The notes under the pieces were generated by a model. That model made no database searches. It worked only from the letters and a program-made list of their open reading frames with translations, and was not told where the DNA came from. Positions 53,726 through 62,156 of a stretch of DNA of 64,000 nt are shown here, in pieces. The translations under genes and the position numbers were made by a program. Source of the stretch: Pontibacter sp. Tf4 (lineage in GTDB: Bacteria; Bacteroidota; Bacteroidia; Cytophagales; Hymenobacteraceae). Numbering within the stretch: position 1 is the first letter of the stretch; every line of letters starts with the position of its first letter. The stretch is from NCBI RefSeq assembly GCF_014212495.1, contig NZ_JACKZC010000004.1:248001-312000 (forward strand), written 5' to 3'.

Positions 53726-54550
53726 ATGAACAGATTTATACTGGCGGCTGCTTTTGCACTTTCAGCCATCACCGCTTTCGGCCAGACTATAGTTTTAAAA
53801 GGCAACGTGCTGCACGGCAAAGAACCGATTCCGTATGTAAATATCGGCATTAAAAAGAAGGGCATTGGCACGGCAGCAACTATAAACGGCACTTTTACCC
53901 TCTCGCTGCCACAAACCTCCCTCACCGATACCCTGACGTTTTCGGCAGTCGGGTTCAACGAATTATCCGTTCCGATTAAAACTATAGTTAACGACAGATT
54001 AGCTGAGTTTAAACTGACGGAGAAAACCACAAGTTTGCGCGAAGTGGTGGTTAAGAGCAAATCAGCAAAGATTAAAAAGTTCGGAACTACCCTGCGTCAC
54101 CCCTTCATTTATGGCGTATCTCATAACAGCGACACAAACGATATTTCTGAATTTGCCAAGTTGATAGAGATCAACAACAAGCCATCTGATGTGCTTTCGA
54201 CGTCACTGTACCTGACCAGTAGTAAGATAGATTCTGCTAACATGCGCATTAATTTTTACAGGAATGTGGATGGGATGCCCGGTGAGCGGATAGCGGAGAA
54301 AAGTATTATAAAGCGCCTGCCACTTAAAGAAGGCTGGGTAACCGTTAACCTGCAGGACTATAACATTACAGTTGATGAAGATTTTTTTATCGGCTTTGAA
54401 TATTTGCCTGACCCAAGCCATAAAGAGAAATACTTATTTGCTTTTGGTGCTGTTTTTGGCGGGAGCTATTTTACCCGCAAGGTTAGTTTAGGCGAATGGA
54501 ACAAAGGCGTGGGAGGAAAGCTGTCAGCCTACGTAACCGTAAGACAATAA
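53726..54550 (+). CDS. Secreted protein with a carboxypeptidase-regulatory-like domain
   Basis: 274 residues: a signal peptide (MNRFILAAAFALSAITAFG), a CarboxypepD_reg-like beta-sandwich (LKGNVLHGKEPIPYVNIGI, FTLSLPQ, LTFSAVGFNELSVPI) and a C-terminal region of unknown fold. Such domains often head TonB-dependent receptors, but no plug or barrel follows, so this is a free-standing surface or periplasmic protein. The ATG at 53726 begins the signal peptide directly. Two Thr-Ile-Val triplets come from the scattered palindrome. Confidence 0.75.
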   Translation: MNRFILAAAFALSAITAFGQTIVLKGNVLHGKEPIPYVNIGIKKKGIGTAATINGTFTLSLPQTSLTDTLTFSAVGFNELSVPIKTIVNDRLAEFKLTEKTTSLREVVVKSKSAKIKKFGTTLRHPFIYGVSHNSDTNDISEFAKLIEINNKPSDVLSTSLYLTSSKIDSANMRINFYRNVDGMPGERIAEKSIIKRLPLKEGWVTVNLQDYNITVDEDFFIGFEYLPDPSHKEKYLFAFGAVFGGSYFTRKVSLGEWNKGVGGKLSAYVTVRQ

Positions 54551-54589
54551 ACTATAGTTTGAGCCTGCAACCCAACAACCCCCCTGAAA

Positions 54590-55156
54590 ATGCCAGCACT
54601 ATACTGCCTGCTGACGGTAGCCTTGTTTATAGTTGGCCTGCAAACGGCAGCGGCGCAGCAATCTCCTGTGGTGCAGTTGTCGGGGGTGGTGGTGTCGGCG
54701 GATAGTGCTGCCGGGCTGGCCGGTATTGCGGTGTATGTGCCCGGTACAAAACGGGGCACGCTCAGCAGGGCAAGCGGCTTTTTTTCGCTTCCTGTGCTGC
54801 CAGGCGATAGTGTGGTGTTTCAGGCGCTTGGTTTCGAAAAACAATTCCTCATCATCCCCAAAACAGATACGCCCGAGAACTTTACCACCCGCGTGATGCT
54901 CACCCAGCTCGTCAATCAGCTTCCGGAAGTACGCGTTATACCCTGGCCCACACGCCAGGACCTGAAAGTAGCTGTCAGGGATCTGAAATTGCCGGAAGAG
55001 CGCACGGTAACCACAGAACTTGGGCCGCTCACGCCAACTTCTATTTTTGGTGTCCCGCAAATGGATACAAGGGATAACGGCCGCCAGGGCCTGAAGCACC
55101 ACCTTAACCAGCAACAGGGGCGGTTCATTTTGCCTACCCAGATCCGTATTTTTTAA
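54590..55156 (+). CDS. Secreted protein with a carboxypeptidase-regulatory-like domain (second)
   Basis: 188 residues with a signal peptide (MPALYCLLTVALFIVGLQTAAA), then VQLSGVVVSADSAAGLAGIAVYV, GFFSLPVLPGDSVVFQALGFEKQ, a full CarboxypepD_reg-like pattern, and a basic C-terminal tail. It follows the similar gene by 40 bases but shares only the domain type. Function unknown. Confidence 0.75.
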   Translation: MPALYCLLTVALFIVGLQTAAAQQSPVVQLSGVVVSADSAAGLAGIAVYVPGTKRGTLSRASGFFSLPVLPGDSVVFQALGFEKQFLIIPKTDTPENFTTRVMLTQLVNQLPEVRVIPWPTRQDLKVAVRDLKLPEERTVTTELGPLTPTSIFGVPQMDTRDNGRQGLKHHLNQQQGRFILPTQIRIF

Positions 55157-55212
55157 TTTCTGCTGATTTGCGCTTATCTTAGACCTCTGCCTTGCTATGG
55201 GCCGGCTTTACC

Positions 55213-56502
55213 ATGAGAGAAGATTTTCTGCACTACATCTGGCAGCACCAATACTACCGTAAAACCGACCTGGCCACTACGGAAGGTGAGCCGCTACAGG
55301 TACTACGCACCGGCTACTATAACACCGATGCAGGCCCCGATTTCAGGGAAGCTATCGTTAAAATTGGCGATGTAGAGTGGTCGGGGAGTGTGGAGATTCA
55401 CTTGCGTGCCTCAGACTGGCGCCGCCACAACCACCAGACCGACCAGAAATATGACCAGGTGGTACTGCATGTGGTGTGGGACGCGGACCAAACTATAGTA
55501 AGGACAGATGGGACCATAATTCCGGTGTTGGAACTGAAAAACAGGGTAGATACCACGCTGCTGTTTACCTACAAACAACTGCAGGAAGCCCGCACCACCA
55601 TTCCGTGCGCCAACGTGTGGCCGGCCGTGCCCGAAATTACCAAGACGATGATGCTGGGCCGCACCCTGACCGAACGCCTGGAACAGAAAGGCCACGAAGC
55701 GCTGCAAACCCACGCCAACTATAACCACGACTGGGAAGCCACGGCTTATCATGTACTGTTTAAAGGGTTCGGCTTTAAGATAAACCAGCAGCCCATAGAG
55801 CGCCTGGCGCAGGCCTTACCAGCAACTATAGTTCGCAAACACCGGCAGGTTTTTCAGCTGGAAGCGCTCCTGTTTGGCCAGGCTGGTTTTTTAGCGGATG
55901 CAGATGGAGAATATGTGCAAAAGCTGGCAAAAGAGTATAGTTTCCTGAGCCACAAGTATAGTTTGCGCGATACAGCCATGCAGCGCCACCACTGGAATTT
56001 TATGCGCATGCGCCCTGCCAATTTCCCGACGATACGGCTGGCGCAATTAGCAGCGGTGCTGGCACACCGGCAAAGTTTTTTTGCAGCTATAGTTGAAGCC
56101 CAAACTATAAAACAATACGAAGCGCTGTTTATGGTTCCGGTGTCGGAGTTCTGGCAAACGCGTTTTACGTTGACGTCGGAGCCGGGCAGCGTTACTAAAG
56201 CTATGGGCAAAGGCAGCGCACATAACCTGATCATAAACGTGGCAGTGCCTTTGCTTGCTGCTTATAGTCAGTTTACTGGAGACCGCACTCATTTAGAGAA
56301 AGCCATTGAATTACTGGAGAAAGTAAAAGAGGCATCGAACAAAATTACGCGCCTGTATGAGGAACTGGGCTGGAAAGCCAACACTGCTGCCGACAACCAG
56401 GCTGCCCTGAGTTTGTACAAAAATTACTGCCAGCCGGTAAACTGCCTGCAATGCGCCATTGGTAACAAGATCCTGAAACAAAACCTGCTTTCCCGCTCGT
56501 GA
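55213..56502 (+). CDS. DUF2851 family protein
   Basis: 429 residues, a Bacteroidota family of unknown function. Landmarks are EDFLHYIWQHQYYRKTDL, NTDAGPDFREAIVKIGDVEWSGSVEIH, and YDQVVLHVVWDAD, with a cysteine pair near the end (PVNCLQCAI). Restriction-endonuclease-like core strands are conceivable in GPDFREA...VEIH, but that is inference. The ATG at 55213 gives MREDFLHYIW. It overlaps the next gene by one base. Confidence 0.85.
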   Translation: MREDFLHYIWQHQYYRKTDLATTEGEPLQVLRTGYYNTDAGPDFREAIVKIGDVEWSGSVEIHLRASDWRRHNHQTDQKYDQVVLHVVWDADQTIVRTDGTIIPVLELKNRVDTTLLFTYKQLQEARTTIPCANVWPAVPEITKTMMLGRTLTERLEQKGHEALQTHANYNHDWEATAYHVLFKGFGFKINQQPIERLAQALPATIVRKHRQVFQLEALLFGQAGFLADADGEYVQKLAKEYSFLSHKYSLRDTAMQRHHWNFMRMRPANFPTIRLAQLAAVLAHRQSFFAAIVEAQTIKQYEALFMVPVSEFWQTRFTLTSEPGSVTKAMGKGSAHNLIINVAVPLLAAYSQFTGDRTHLEKAIELLEKVKEASNKITRLYEELGWKANTAADNQAALSLYKNYCQPVNCLQCAIGNKILKQNLLSRS

Positions 56503-57785
56503 TGCCGCTGCTATACTTGTTGAATGTGGTGTTGCTGCTTGGGTTGGGCTGGCTGCTGTACAAGCAAAGCTGGGCTAAAAAGTTGCATCCATATCTGTTG
56601 CCCGGGCTTGGGGTTAAACTAATTTCGGGCGTTTTGCTTGGGCTGTTGTATTTCCATTACTACGGCGAAGGCGATACGATCACGTACTTTACCGCATCTC
56701 AGAAACTAACCCGACTGGCCCACGATGATGCGGATGCTTACTGGCGTTTGCTGTTGTTTAACGAATTCCCGAGCGAGGCTTTCCGGGCAGCGGTGCCTTT
56801 TACCGAGTTTGCCGAATTCTCCAACTCCTTTTTCCTGCTCAAAATCCTCAGCCTTTTTAACCTGCTCACCGGTAGCAGTTATTACCTCATCGGGCTTTAC
56901 TTTTCGCTGTTCAGTTTCTGGGGCATGGCAAAGCTGGCGGCCACACTCTCCACTGTTTTCCCGGACACAAAAAAGGCTGCTATAGTTGCGCTGCTGTTCT
57001 TTCCGTCGGTGGTTTTCTGGAGCTCAGGCTTGCTGAAAGATGCGGTATTGATGGGGAGCATGTGCTGGGTAATGGCCTTTGTTCTGCAACTGGCCCACGG
57101 GCAAAAACAAACTATAGTTTCGTGGCTGTTACTGCCGGTGCAACTATACCTTTTTGTTAAGATCAAGGTCTTTTTCGCGGGTTTGTTGCTGGGTTTGCTG
57201 GGTTGCTACCTGGTTATAAAACTGCTTTCCCAAATTATAAAACCGATGCAAACTATAAAAATGCAGTTGCTGGTATTAGCCGGGTTCATAGGTATGGCTA
57301 TAGTTGCCGTCTGGCAGATGAGCGGTATTTTCAGCATTGATTTTATTCTGCATCACCTTGTAAAGACTTACGATGGCTTACTGGCTCTGTCGTTGGGCGG
57401 GCCACACCTGAGCTATAGTTCGCTGGAATCAACCCTGCCGTCTATAGTTGCCAATGCACCCAAAGCATTTTTTAGTGCTATTTACCGGCCTTTCTTAGGC
57501 GAGTCGTGGGAGCCATTGTATTTGCTGCTTGGGCTGGAAAATTTGCTGTTGCTGTTGCTGACAGTGGTAAGTATAGTTGCGGCTTCCAAGAAAGGGTGGC
57601 AGCAGCACATCCAACTATGGCATATCATGCTGTTGCTGTTTATAGTTGCTTCGGCCATCGTTATCGGTATCAGTACACCAAACTTTGGTACGCTCAGCCG
57701 GTATCGCATTATTTTCCTGCCATTCCTGGTGTATTTACTATTGCAAAACAGGTTTGCGCAGCGGTGGTTAGTAAAGACTCCTTAG
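56502..57785 (+). CDS. Polytopic membrane protein, possibly polysaccharide-related
   Basis: 427 residues with about ten hydrophobic segments and a soluble loop YHYYGEGDTITYFTASQKL. The pattern FFPSVVFWSSGLLKDAVLMG and LSRYRIIFLPFLVYLL recall Wzy/EpsG or GT-C type envelope proteins, but no family is certain. It overlaps the DUF2851 stop by one base (TGATG) and is followed by a NeuD-like acetyltransferase, which hints at a glycan context. It holds at least seven CTATAG motifs, mostly read as Thr/Ala-Ile-Val or Tyr-Ser in membrane helices. Confidence 0.7.
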   Translation: MPLLYLLNVVLLLGLGWLLYKQSWAKKLHPYLLPGLGVKLISGVLLGLLYFHYYGEGDTITYFTASQKLTRLAHDDADAYWRLLLFNEFPSEAFRAAVPFTEFAEFSNSFFLLKILSLFNLLTGSSYYLIGLYFSLFSFWGMAKLAATLSTVFPDTKKAAIVALLFFPSVVFWSSGLLKDAVLMGSMCWVMAFVLQLAHGQKQTIVSWLLLPVQLYLFVKIKVFFAGLLLGLLGCYLVIKLLSQIIKPMQTIKMQLLVLAGFIGMAIVAVWQMSGIFSIDFILHHLVKTYDGLLALSLGGPHLSYSSLESTLPSIVANAPKAFFSAIYRPFLGESWEPLYLLLGLENLLLLLLTVVSIVAASKKGWQQHIQLWHIMLLLFIVASAIVIGISTPNFGTLSRYRIIFLPFLVYLLLQNRFAQRWLVKTP

Positions 57786-57789
57786 CGAC

Positions 57790-57870
57790 CTTCGCGGAAA
57801 ACGTTGCGTCCTTTGCGGTTAAACTAAACGCAAGGAACATAAAGAAGTCGCAAGGGACGCAAAGCTCATT
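57790..57870. repeat. CGCAAAGGACGCAA-type palindrome
   Basis: ACCTTCGCGGAAAACGTTGC, GTCCTTTGCGG and then CGCAAGGAAC, GTCGCAAGGGACGCAAAG form a mirrored pair of words. This palindrome type is widespread between Bacteroidota genes. No coding content. Confidence 0.6.
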
Positions 57871-57908
57871 ACGCACAGGTGGGGTTTTCAATCTCAATCA
57901 CTTCTTCG

Positions 57909-57916
57909 TACCTTTG
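57909..57916 (+). promoter_or_regulatory. -7 element for the acetyltransferase gene
   Basis: TACCTTTG matches TAnnTTTG with a TTTT run 20 bases upstream; the ATG is 20 bases downstream. It suggests independent transcription from the upstream membrane-protein gene. Confidence 0.6.
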
Positions 57917-57936
57917 CGCCTTATTTCAGATAAGCT

Positions 57937-58572
57937 ATGCAGAATCCTGTGATCATATTAGGTGCCCAGCAATTAGGCACCGCCGCTTTAGATATTTTTA
58001 ACAGCAACAGCGTGGTAGTGTACTGCTTCCTCGACGACAAAAAAGACCTGCAGCAACAGGAGATCAACAACGTGTCGGTGATGAGCAGCACGGAAGACGG
58101 TGAGTTTCTGAAACTGATCGGTAAGAAGTGCGACGTGTTTGTGGCTGTAGAAGATTCGGCTGCCCGCAAAGGCCTGATCAAGATGCTGAAAGATGAGTAC
58201 AAAGTAGTGCCGGTTAATGCCATTCACAAGTTCAGCTCCGTGTCGGAGTATGCGTGGCTGGGCCATGGCAACATGGTGGCGGCTGGTGCTATTGTGAACA
58301 ACAACGCCAAAATCGGCGACAACTGCATCATCCAGTCCAGAGCTTTGGTTGACACCAATGCCGAGATCGCTGATTTTGTGCAGATCGGTGCTGGCGCTAT
58401 CATCAACTCCGAAGTAAAAGTGGAAGAAGGCGCTTTTATTGGTTCGGGTGTGGTGATCGTGAGTGGCGTGAAGATTGGCAAGAATGCCCGCGTTGGGGCT
58501 GGTTCGGTGGTAGTAGCCGATGTGCCAGCCAAAGCAACTGTTTTCGGTAATCCGGCTGCTGCCATAAAGTAA
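57937..58572 (+). CDS. NeuD/PglD-like sugar O- or N-acyltransferase
   Basis: 211 residues. The N-terminal PglD-type Rossmann half (MQNPVIILGAQQLGTAALDIF, VYCFLDDKKD) binds the sugar nucleotide. The C-terminal left-handed beta-helix has hexapeptide repeats (IVNNNAKIGDNCIIQSRAL, IINSEVKVEEGAFIGSGV, IGKNARVGAGSVV) that bind acetyl-CoA. Likely modifies a surface or lipid-linked sugar, a pathway that could use the DegT-type enzyme at 6793, although they are unlinked. Confidence 0.85.
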   Translation: MQNPVIILGAQQLGTAALDIFNSNSVVVYCFLDDKKDLQQQEINNVSVMSSTEDGEFLKLIGKKCDVFVAVEDSAARKGLIKMLKDEYKVVPVNAIHKFSSVSEYAWLGHGNMVAAGAIVNNNAKIGDNCIIQSRALVDTNAEIADFVQIGAGAIINSEVKVEEGAFIGSGVVIVSGVKIGKNARVGAGSVVVADVPAKATVFGNPAAAIK

Positions 58573-58894
58573 ACTTTTATAGCTATAGTTGCTGTTATTT
58601 ACCCGAATTGACGAAAGTCATTTATTGCCAGCAAACCGGTGCGTATTTTTATACCAGATAGTTACAGGTTAAATTGCTGGTTACTGGTAGTACGGTTAGC
58701 GTAAGCAGCAATTTAACCGCCAACTATTTTTTTGCATTTAAGAGCCTGTGGTCAGGTGTAACTATAAATTTTGAATGAGTGATGGAGTGGATAAGTGAAT
58801 AGAAATTCCCGTTCATCTTTTAAATCCTGATTCAACAATTTAAACATTAACAATTAAACAATTAAAATTAACACTAAGCTGAATCTTAGCCGTT
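58573..58894. other. 322-base region with a 13-bp inverted repeat ahead of trhO
   Basis: GGTTAAATTGCTG (58667-58679) and CAGCAATTTAACC (58706-58718) are perfect inverted copies 26 bases apart, of the TTAAATTGTTG word family. AATTAAACAATTAA words follow near 58840. No gene or good promoter was found. Confidence 0.6.
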
Positions 58895-59863
58895 ATGAAT
58901 AAACCTTACAGCATTTTACTGTATTACTGCTACACACCGATAGCAGACCCGGAAGAATTTCGTGAGCAACACCATCTGCTTTGCCTGGAGCTGAATCTGC
59001 TCGGCCGCATTATCGTTTCAAAAGAAGGCCTGAACGGAACGGTGTCTGGTCTGAAAGAGGATTGCGACAAGTACATGGAGATCATGCACGCTGATCCGCG
59101 CTTCGCCAAAATCGATTTTAAAGTGGATGAGTCGGATGCGCATGCGTTTACCAAACTGCACGTGCGTACCAAAGCCGAGATCGTACACTCCGGCCTGCTG
59201 CACATCGACCCGAATGCCCGCACCGGCAAGCACCTGGAGCCAAAGGAATTCCGCGACATGAAAGACCGCGATGATGTGGTGGTGCTGGATGTTCGTTCTG
59301 ATTACGAATACAACATTGGCCGTTTCAAGAATGCTGTGACGCTGGATATTGAGAATTTCCGTGAGTTTCCGGAGAAAGTGGCCGAGCTGAAAGAGAAGTA
59401 TAAAGACAAAAAAATACTGACCTACTGCACCGGTGGCATTAAATGCGAAAAAGCCAGTGCGTTTTTGCTGGAGCAGGGTTTTGAAGATGTGTACCAGCTG
59501 CATGGCGGTATCATAAAATATGGCAAAGAGGCCGGCGGCGAAGACTTTGAAGGTAAATGCTATGTTTTTGACAACCGTGTGGCGGTGGATGTGAACTCTG
59601 TTAACCCAAAAGTGATCTCGACCTGCTACGTGTGCGGCACCGAAGACGACCGTATGGTAAACTGCGCCAACCCGGTGTGTAACCTGCACGTGGCCATCTG
59701 CGAGAAGTGTGGCTGGGAACTGGAAGGAGCCTGCTCTGCAGAGTGTAAAGAGCACCCTGAAAAGCGCCCTTACGACGGAACCGGCTACTACCAGAAAGAG
59801 ATGAACGGCTACAATCCGTTAAAAGGATTCAACCGCAGAAAGAAAAACGACGTACAAATATAA
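58895..59863 (+). CDS. trhO: tRNA uridine-34 hydroxylase
   Basis: YceA/TrhO, the oxygen-dependent enzyme making 5-hydroxyuridine at the wobble base. 322 residues: the N-terminal ferredoxin-like region (LGRIIVSKEGLNGTVSG), a rhodanese domain with the reactive cysteine in LTYCTGGIKCEKAS, and a C-terminal cysteine-rich zinc-binding part (TCYVCGTEDD, CEKCGWELEGACSAEC). Complete. No CTATAG motif in the gene. Confidence 0.93.
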   Translation: MNKPYSILLYYCYTPIADPEEFREQHHLLCLELNLLGRIIVSKEGLNGTVSGLKEDCDKYMEIMHADPRFAKIDFKVDESDAHAFTKLHVRTKAEIVHSGLLHIDPNARTGKHLEPKEFRDMKDRDDVVVLDVRSDYEYNIGRFKNAVTLDIENFREFPEKVAELKEKYKDKKILTYCTGGIKCEKASAFLLEQGFEDVYQLHGGIIKYGKEAGGEDFEGKCYVFDNRVAVDVNSVNPKVISTCYVCGTEDDRMVNCANPVCNLHVAICEKCGWELEGACSAECKEHPEKRPYDGTGYYQKEMNGYNPLKGFNRRKKNDVQI

Positions 59864-59878
59864 GTATTCTCTAAAGCA

Positions 59879-59914
59879 AAGAAGAGCGTGTTCTGAACAG
59901 GGCACGCTCTTCTT
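59879..59914 (+). terminator. trhO terminator
   Basis: AAGAAGAGCGTG pairs with CACGCTCTTCTT (59903-59914), followed by ATTTTA. Confidence 0.8.
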
Positions 59915-59989
59915 ATTTTATGCTGGTTTAGATCCTGAACTATAGTTGTTGCAGACTTTTGGAATTCAGGTAGCCTTCGCTTAGGAAAC

Positions 59990-60085
59990 GCTCATTCGGA
60001 CATCCTTGTCCGGATGTAATCTGCTGGGGATGTCCACATCCCCGTGAGTTGAAATTCGGGGACACGGATGTCCCCTTCAGAATAC
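59990..60085. repeat. Cluster of GGACATCC / GGGGATGTCC palindromes
   Basis: CGGACATCCTTGTCCGG (about 59998-60014), GGGGATGTCCACATCCCC (about 60027-60044) and GGGGACACGGATGTCCCC (about 60059-60076) lie in tandem between convergent genes, sharing the core GGATGTCC/GGACATCC. It may be a REP-like block; no gene. Confidence 0.65.
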
Positions 60086-60145
60086 TTCCGAACAAAGAAG
60101 TCCGGAAGAGCGGTTCTGTTCTATTCTCAAGTTAGTTTTTTGTAA

Positions 60146-60979
60146 CTATAGTTGCCGTTTCTCCAGCTCAATCAGATCAGCAAGCAGTTCTTTTGTGATC
60201 TCGCCCGGCTTGCCTGTTCCTATAATTTTATCATCCACCTGAACGATGGGCAGAATGCGTTTGGTAGTGCTGGTCAGGAAGGCTTCTCTGGCCTGGGCGA
60301 TATCGGCTATAGTTATAGTTCGTTCTTCGGTTTTATACTTGCGGGCGGCAAGTTGCAGTACGTTTTTGCGGGTAACTCCCGGGAGCACATTCTCGGCTGG
60401 CGTAACTATAGTTTCATCCTTGGTAACTATAAAAAAGTTGCAGCGCGGAAACTCACTGACGATGCCGTTCTGGTGATACAACGCATCTGCTGCACCTGCT
60501 GCCCTAATCTCACGAATGAGCCGGATTCCCATGGCATAGTTTATCGTTTTAATGGTTGGCAGCTCGCGCACATGGCTATGCGTAATTACCTTGATGCCAT
60601 TATTAACTATAGTTTGGTCGGGCAGCGTGAGTGGCTGCTCTGTCAGGATGAGGTTGGGTTTTTCGGGGTCGTAGCCGTTAGAGGAATAACCTCCTGTCAG
60701 GATGATCTTGACGCCTGAAAGTGGCAGGTTGTTGGCTTTTATCAGCTGCGCTATCGTGTCCCGTAACGCTGCTTCATCAATAGGCACCACCATTTCCATC
60801 CGCTCCGCCGACCGGTAGAACCGGGCCAGGTAATCATCTAAAAACATCGGTTTCCCTTCCGTTACCTTAAAGAAATCGAAAATGCCGTACCCACGCTGTA
60901 TGGCCAGATCGCTGATGTGGAGCGTAGCCTGGTTGTAAGGCTGAAGCAGCCCGTGAATATATGCCTGTAAGGTTTGCAT
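60146..60979 (-). CDS. Class IV aminotransferase
   Basis: 277 residues, fold-type IV PLP enzyme of the D-amino-acid / branched-chain aminotransferase or aminodeoxychorismate lyase group. It has QRGYGIFDFFKV, RFYRSAERM, the Schiff-base lysine in LPTIKTINYAMG and NVLPGVTRKNVLQLA. Subfamily not decided. Two Thr-Ile-Val stretches are encoded by ACT-ATA-GTT, and its stop lies within AACTATAGTT at 60144-60153. Confidence 0.88.
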   Translation of the reverse strand: MQTLQAYIHGLLQPYNQATLHISDLAIQRGYGIFDFFKVTEGKPMFLDDYLARFYRSAERMEMVVPIDEAALRDTIAQLIKANNLPLSGVKIILTGGYSSNGYDPEKPNLILTEQPLTLPDQTIVNNGIKVITHSHVRELPTIKTINYAMGIRLIREIRAAGAADALYHQNGIVSEFPRCNFFIVTKDETIVTPAENVLPGVTRKNVLQLAARKYKTEERTITIADIAQAREAFLTSTTKRILPIVQVDDKIIGTGKPGEITKELLADLIELEKRQL

Positions 60980-61128
60980 GCTGGGTTTAGGTTAGGTGCC
61001 TCCCAGAGGAAGCAGGACTTAAAGTATAAGTTAAAACTGCAGAAAACCTGTGAAACTATAGCGCTGCCTGTTATAAATAAATTACAAAAACAATGATCAA
61101 CAACCGTGTTTTTATGCCTGATGCTTTA

Positions 61129-61136
61129 TACATTTG
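61129..61136 (+). promoter_or_regulatory. -7 element ahead of the nucleoside phosphorylase gene
   Basis: TACATTTG matches TAnnTTTG with a TGTT 18 bases upstream; the leader before the ATG at 61216 would be about 75 bases. Confidence 0.5.
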
Positions 61137-61215
61137 GGCAGGCAGCTAACTATAAATACAACTGCCAAGTATACGTCAGGATAAGCTTATCCGCCAACCT
61201 ATAAATACAGAAATT

Positions 61216-62073
61216 ATGGCAGCCATCCCCGAATCAGAACTCATCATCAATAAGAACGGCACCGTTTACCACCTTAACCTTTTACCCGAGCACATCTCCG
61301 ACACTATTATTACCGTTGGTGACCCGGATCGTGTGGCCATGGTCAGTAAGTATTTTGATGAGATAGAAATAGAAGTTACTAAGCGCGAATTCATTACCCA
61401 TACCGGCTACTACAAAGGCAAGCGCCTGACCGTGATCTCGACAGGAATGGGTACAGATAACATTGATATACTGATGAACGAACTGGACGCGCTGGTGAAC
61501 ATCGATTTCCAGACCCGGGAGCCAAACGAGGAAAAGATAAAACTGAAGATTGTGCGGGTAGGTACGTCGGGGTCGTTGCAGGAATCTGTTCCGCTGGGTA
61601 GCCATGTGGCCTCGCATTTCGGCGTAGGCCTTGATTCGCTGATGGAGTTTTACCCGCTGGAGCAGACAGCAGATGAGCAAAGCATCGGCAAAGCCCTGAA
61701 AGAAGAATTAGGCGTTGGCTTTACGCCGTACTGTGTGCCCGGCTCCAAAATGCTGATCGATAAGCTTGCTTTTGACATGATTCCGGGGAATACGCTTACC
61801 TGTCCGGGCTTTTATGCGCCACAGGGCCGTGTATTGCGAGGTGGACTGCGCAACCAGAATTTGCTGCAGGTGTACCAGAATTTTAAGGTCTGCGATTTCC
61901 AGATGACCAACTTTGAAATGGAAACCGCCGGTTATTACGCTATGGGCCGCCTGCTGGGGCATGAGATGCTGTCACTTAATGCTATAGTTGCCAACCGTAT
62001 TACGCAGGAGTTCGCCAAGAATTCAGAAGAAGTAGTGGATAGCCTGATAAGGAAAACGCTGGAGAGAATATAA
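61216..62073 (+). CDS. Nucleoside phosphorylase, uridine phosphorylase-like
   Basis: 285 residues of the PNP/UDP family, which splits nucleosides with phosphate. It has TIITVGDPDRVAMVSKYFD, ISTGMGTDNIDILMNEL, VRVGTSGSLQESVPLGS and NFEMETAGYYAMGRLLGHE, close to uridine phosphorylase. Together with cytidine deaminase (34331) it could complete a pyrimidine salvage route; they are unlinked. It ends at a strong terminator. Confidence 0.88.
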   Translation: MAAIPESELIINKNGTVYHLNLLPEHISDTIITVGDPDRVAMVSKYFDEIEIEVTKREFITHTGYYKGKRLTVISTGMGTDNIDILMNELDALVNIDFQTREPNEEKIKLKIVRVGTSGSLQESVPLGSHVASHFGVGLDSLMEFYPLEQTADEQSIGKALKEELGVGFTPYCVPGSKMLIDKLAFDMIPGNTLTCPGFYAPQGRVLRGGLRNQNLLQVYQNFKVCDFQMTNFEMETAGYYAMGRLLGHEMLSLNAIVANRITQEFAKNSEEVVDSLIRKTLERI

Positions 62074-62091
62074 TTCGATCAATACTTTCAA

Positions 62092-62138
62092 AACAAAACA
62101 GCCTGACGAATCTGCTTCGTCAGGCTGTTTTGTTTTAT
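62092..62138. terminator. Bidirectional terminator between the phosphorylase and acyl-CoA reductase genes
   Basis: A perfect 19-bp stem (AACAAAACAGCCTGACGAA 62092-62110 with its complement 62116-62134), 5-base loop, A/T runs on both sides. Confidence 0.95.
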
Positions 62139-62156
62139 AGTTATAGAAGAATGAAA

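Noticed and set aside
58573..58894. Small gene ahead of trhO
   Set aside because: Only short frames without start signals; the gap is explained by AT-rich repeat words.
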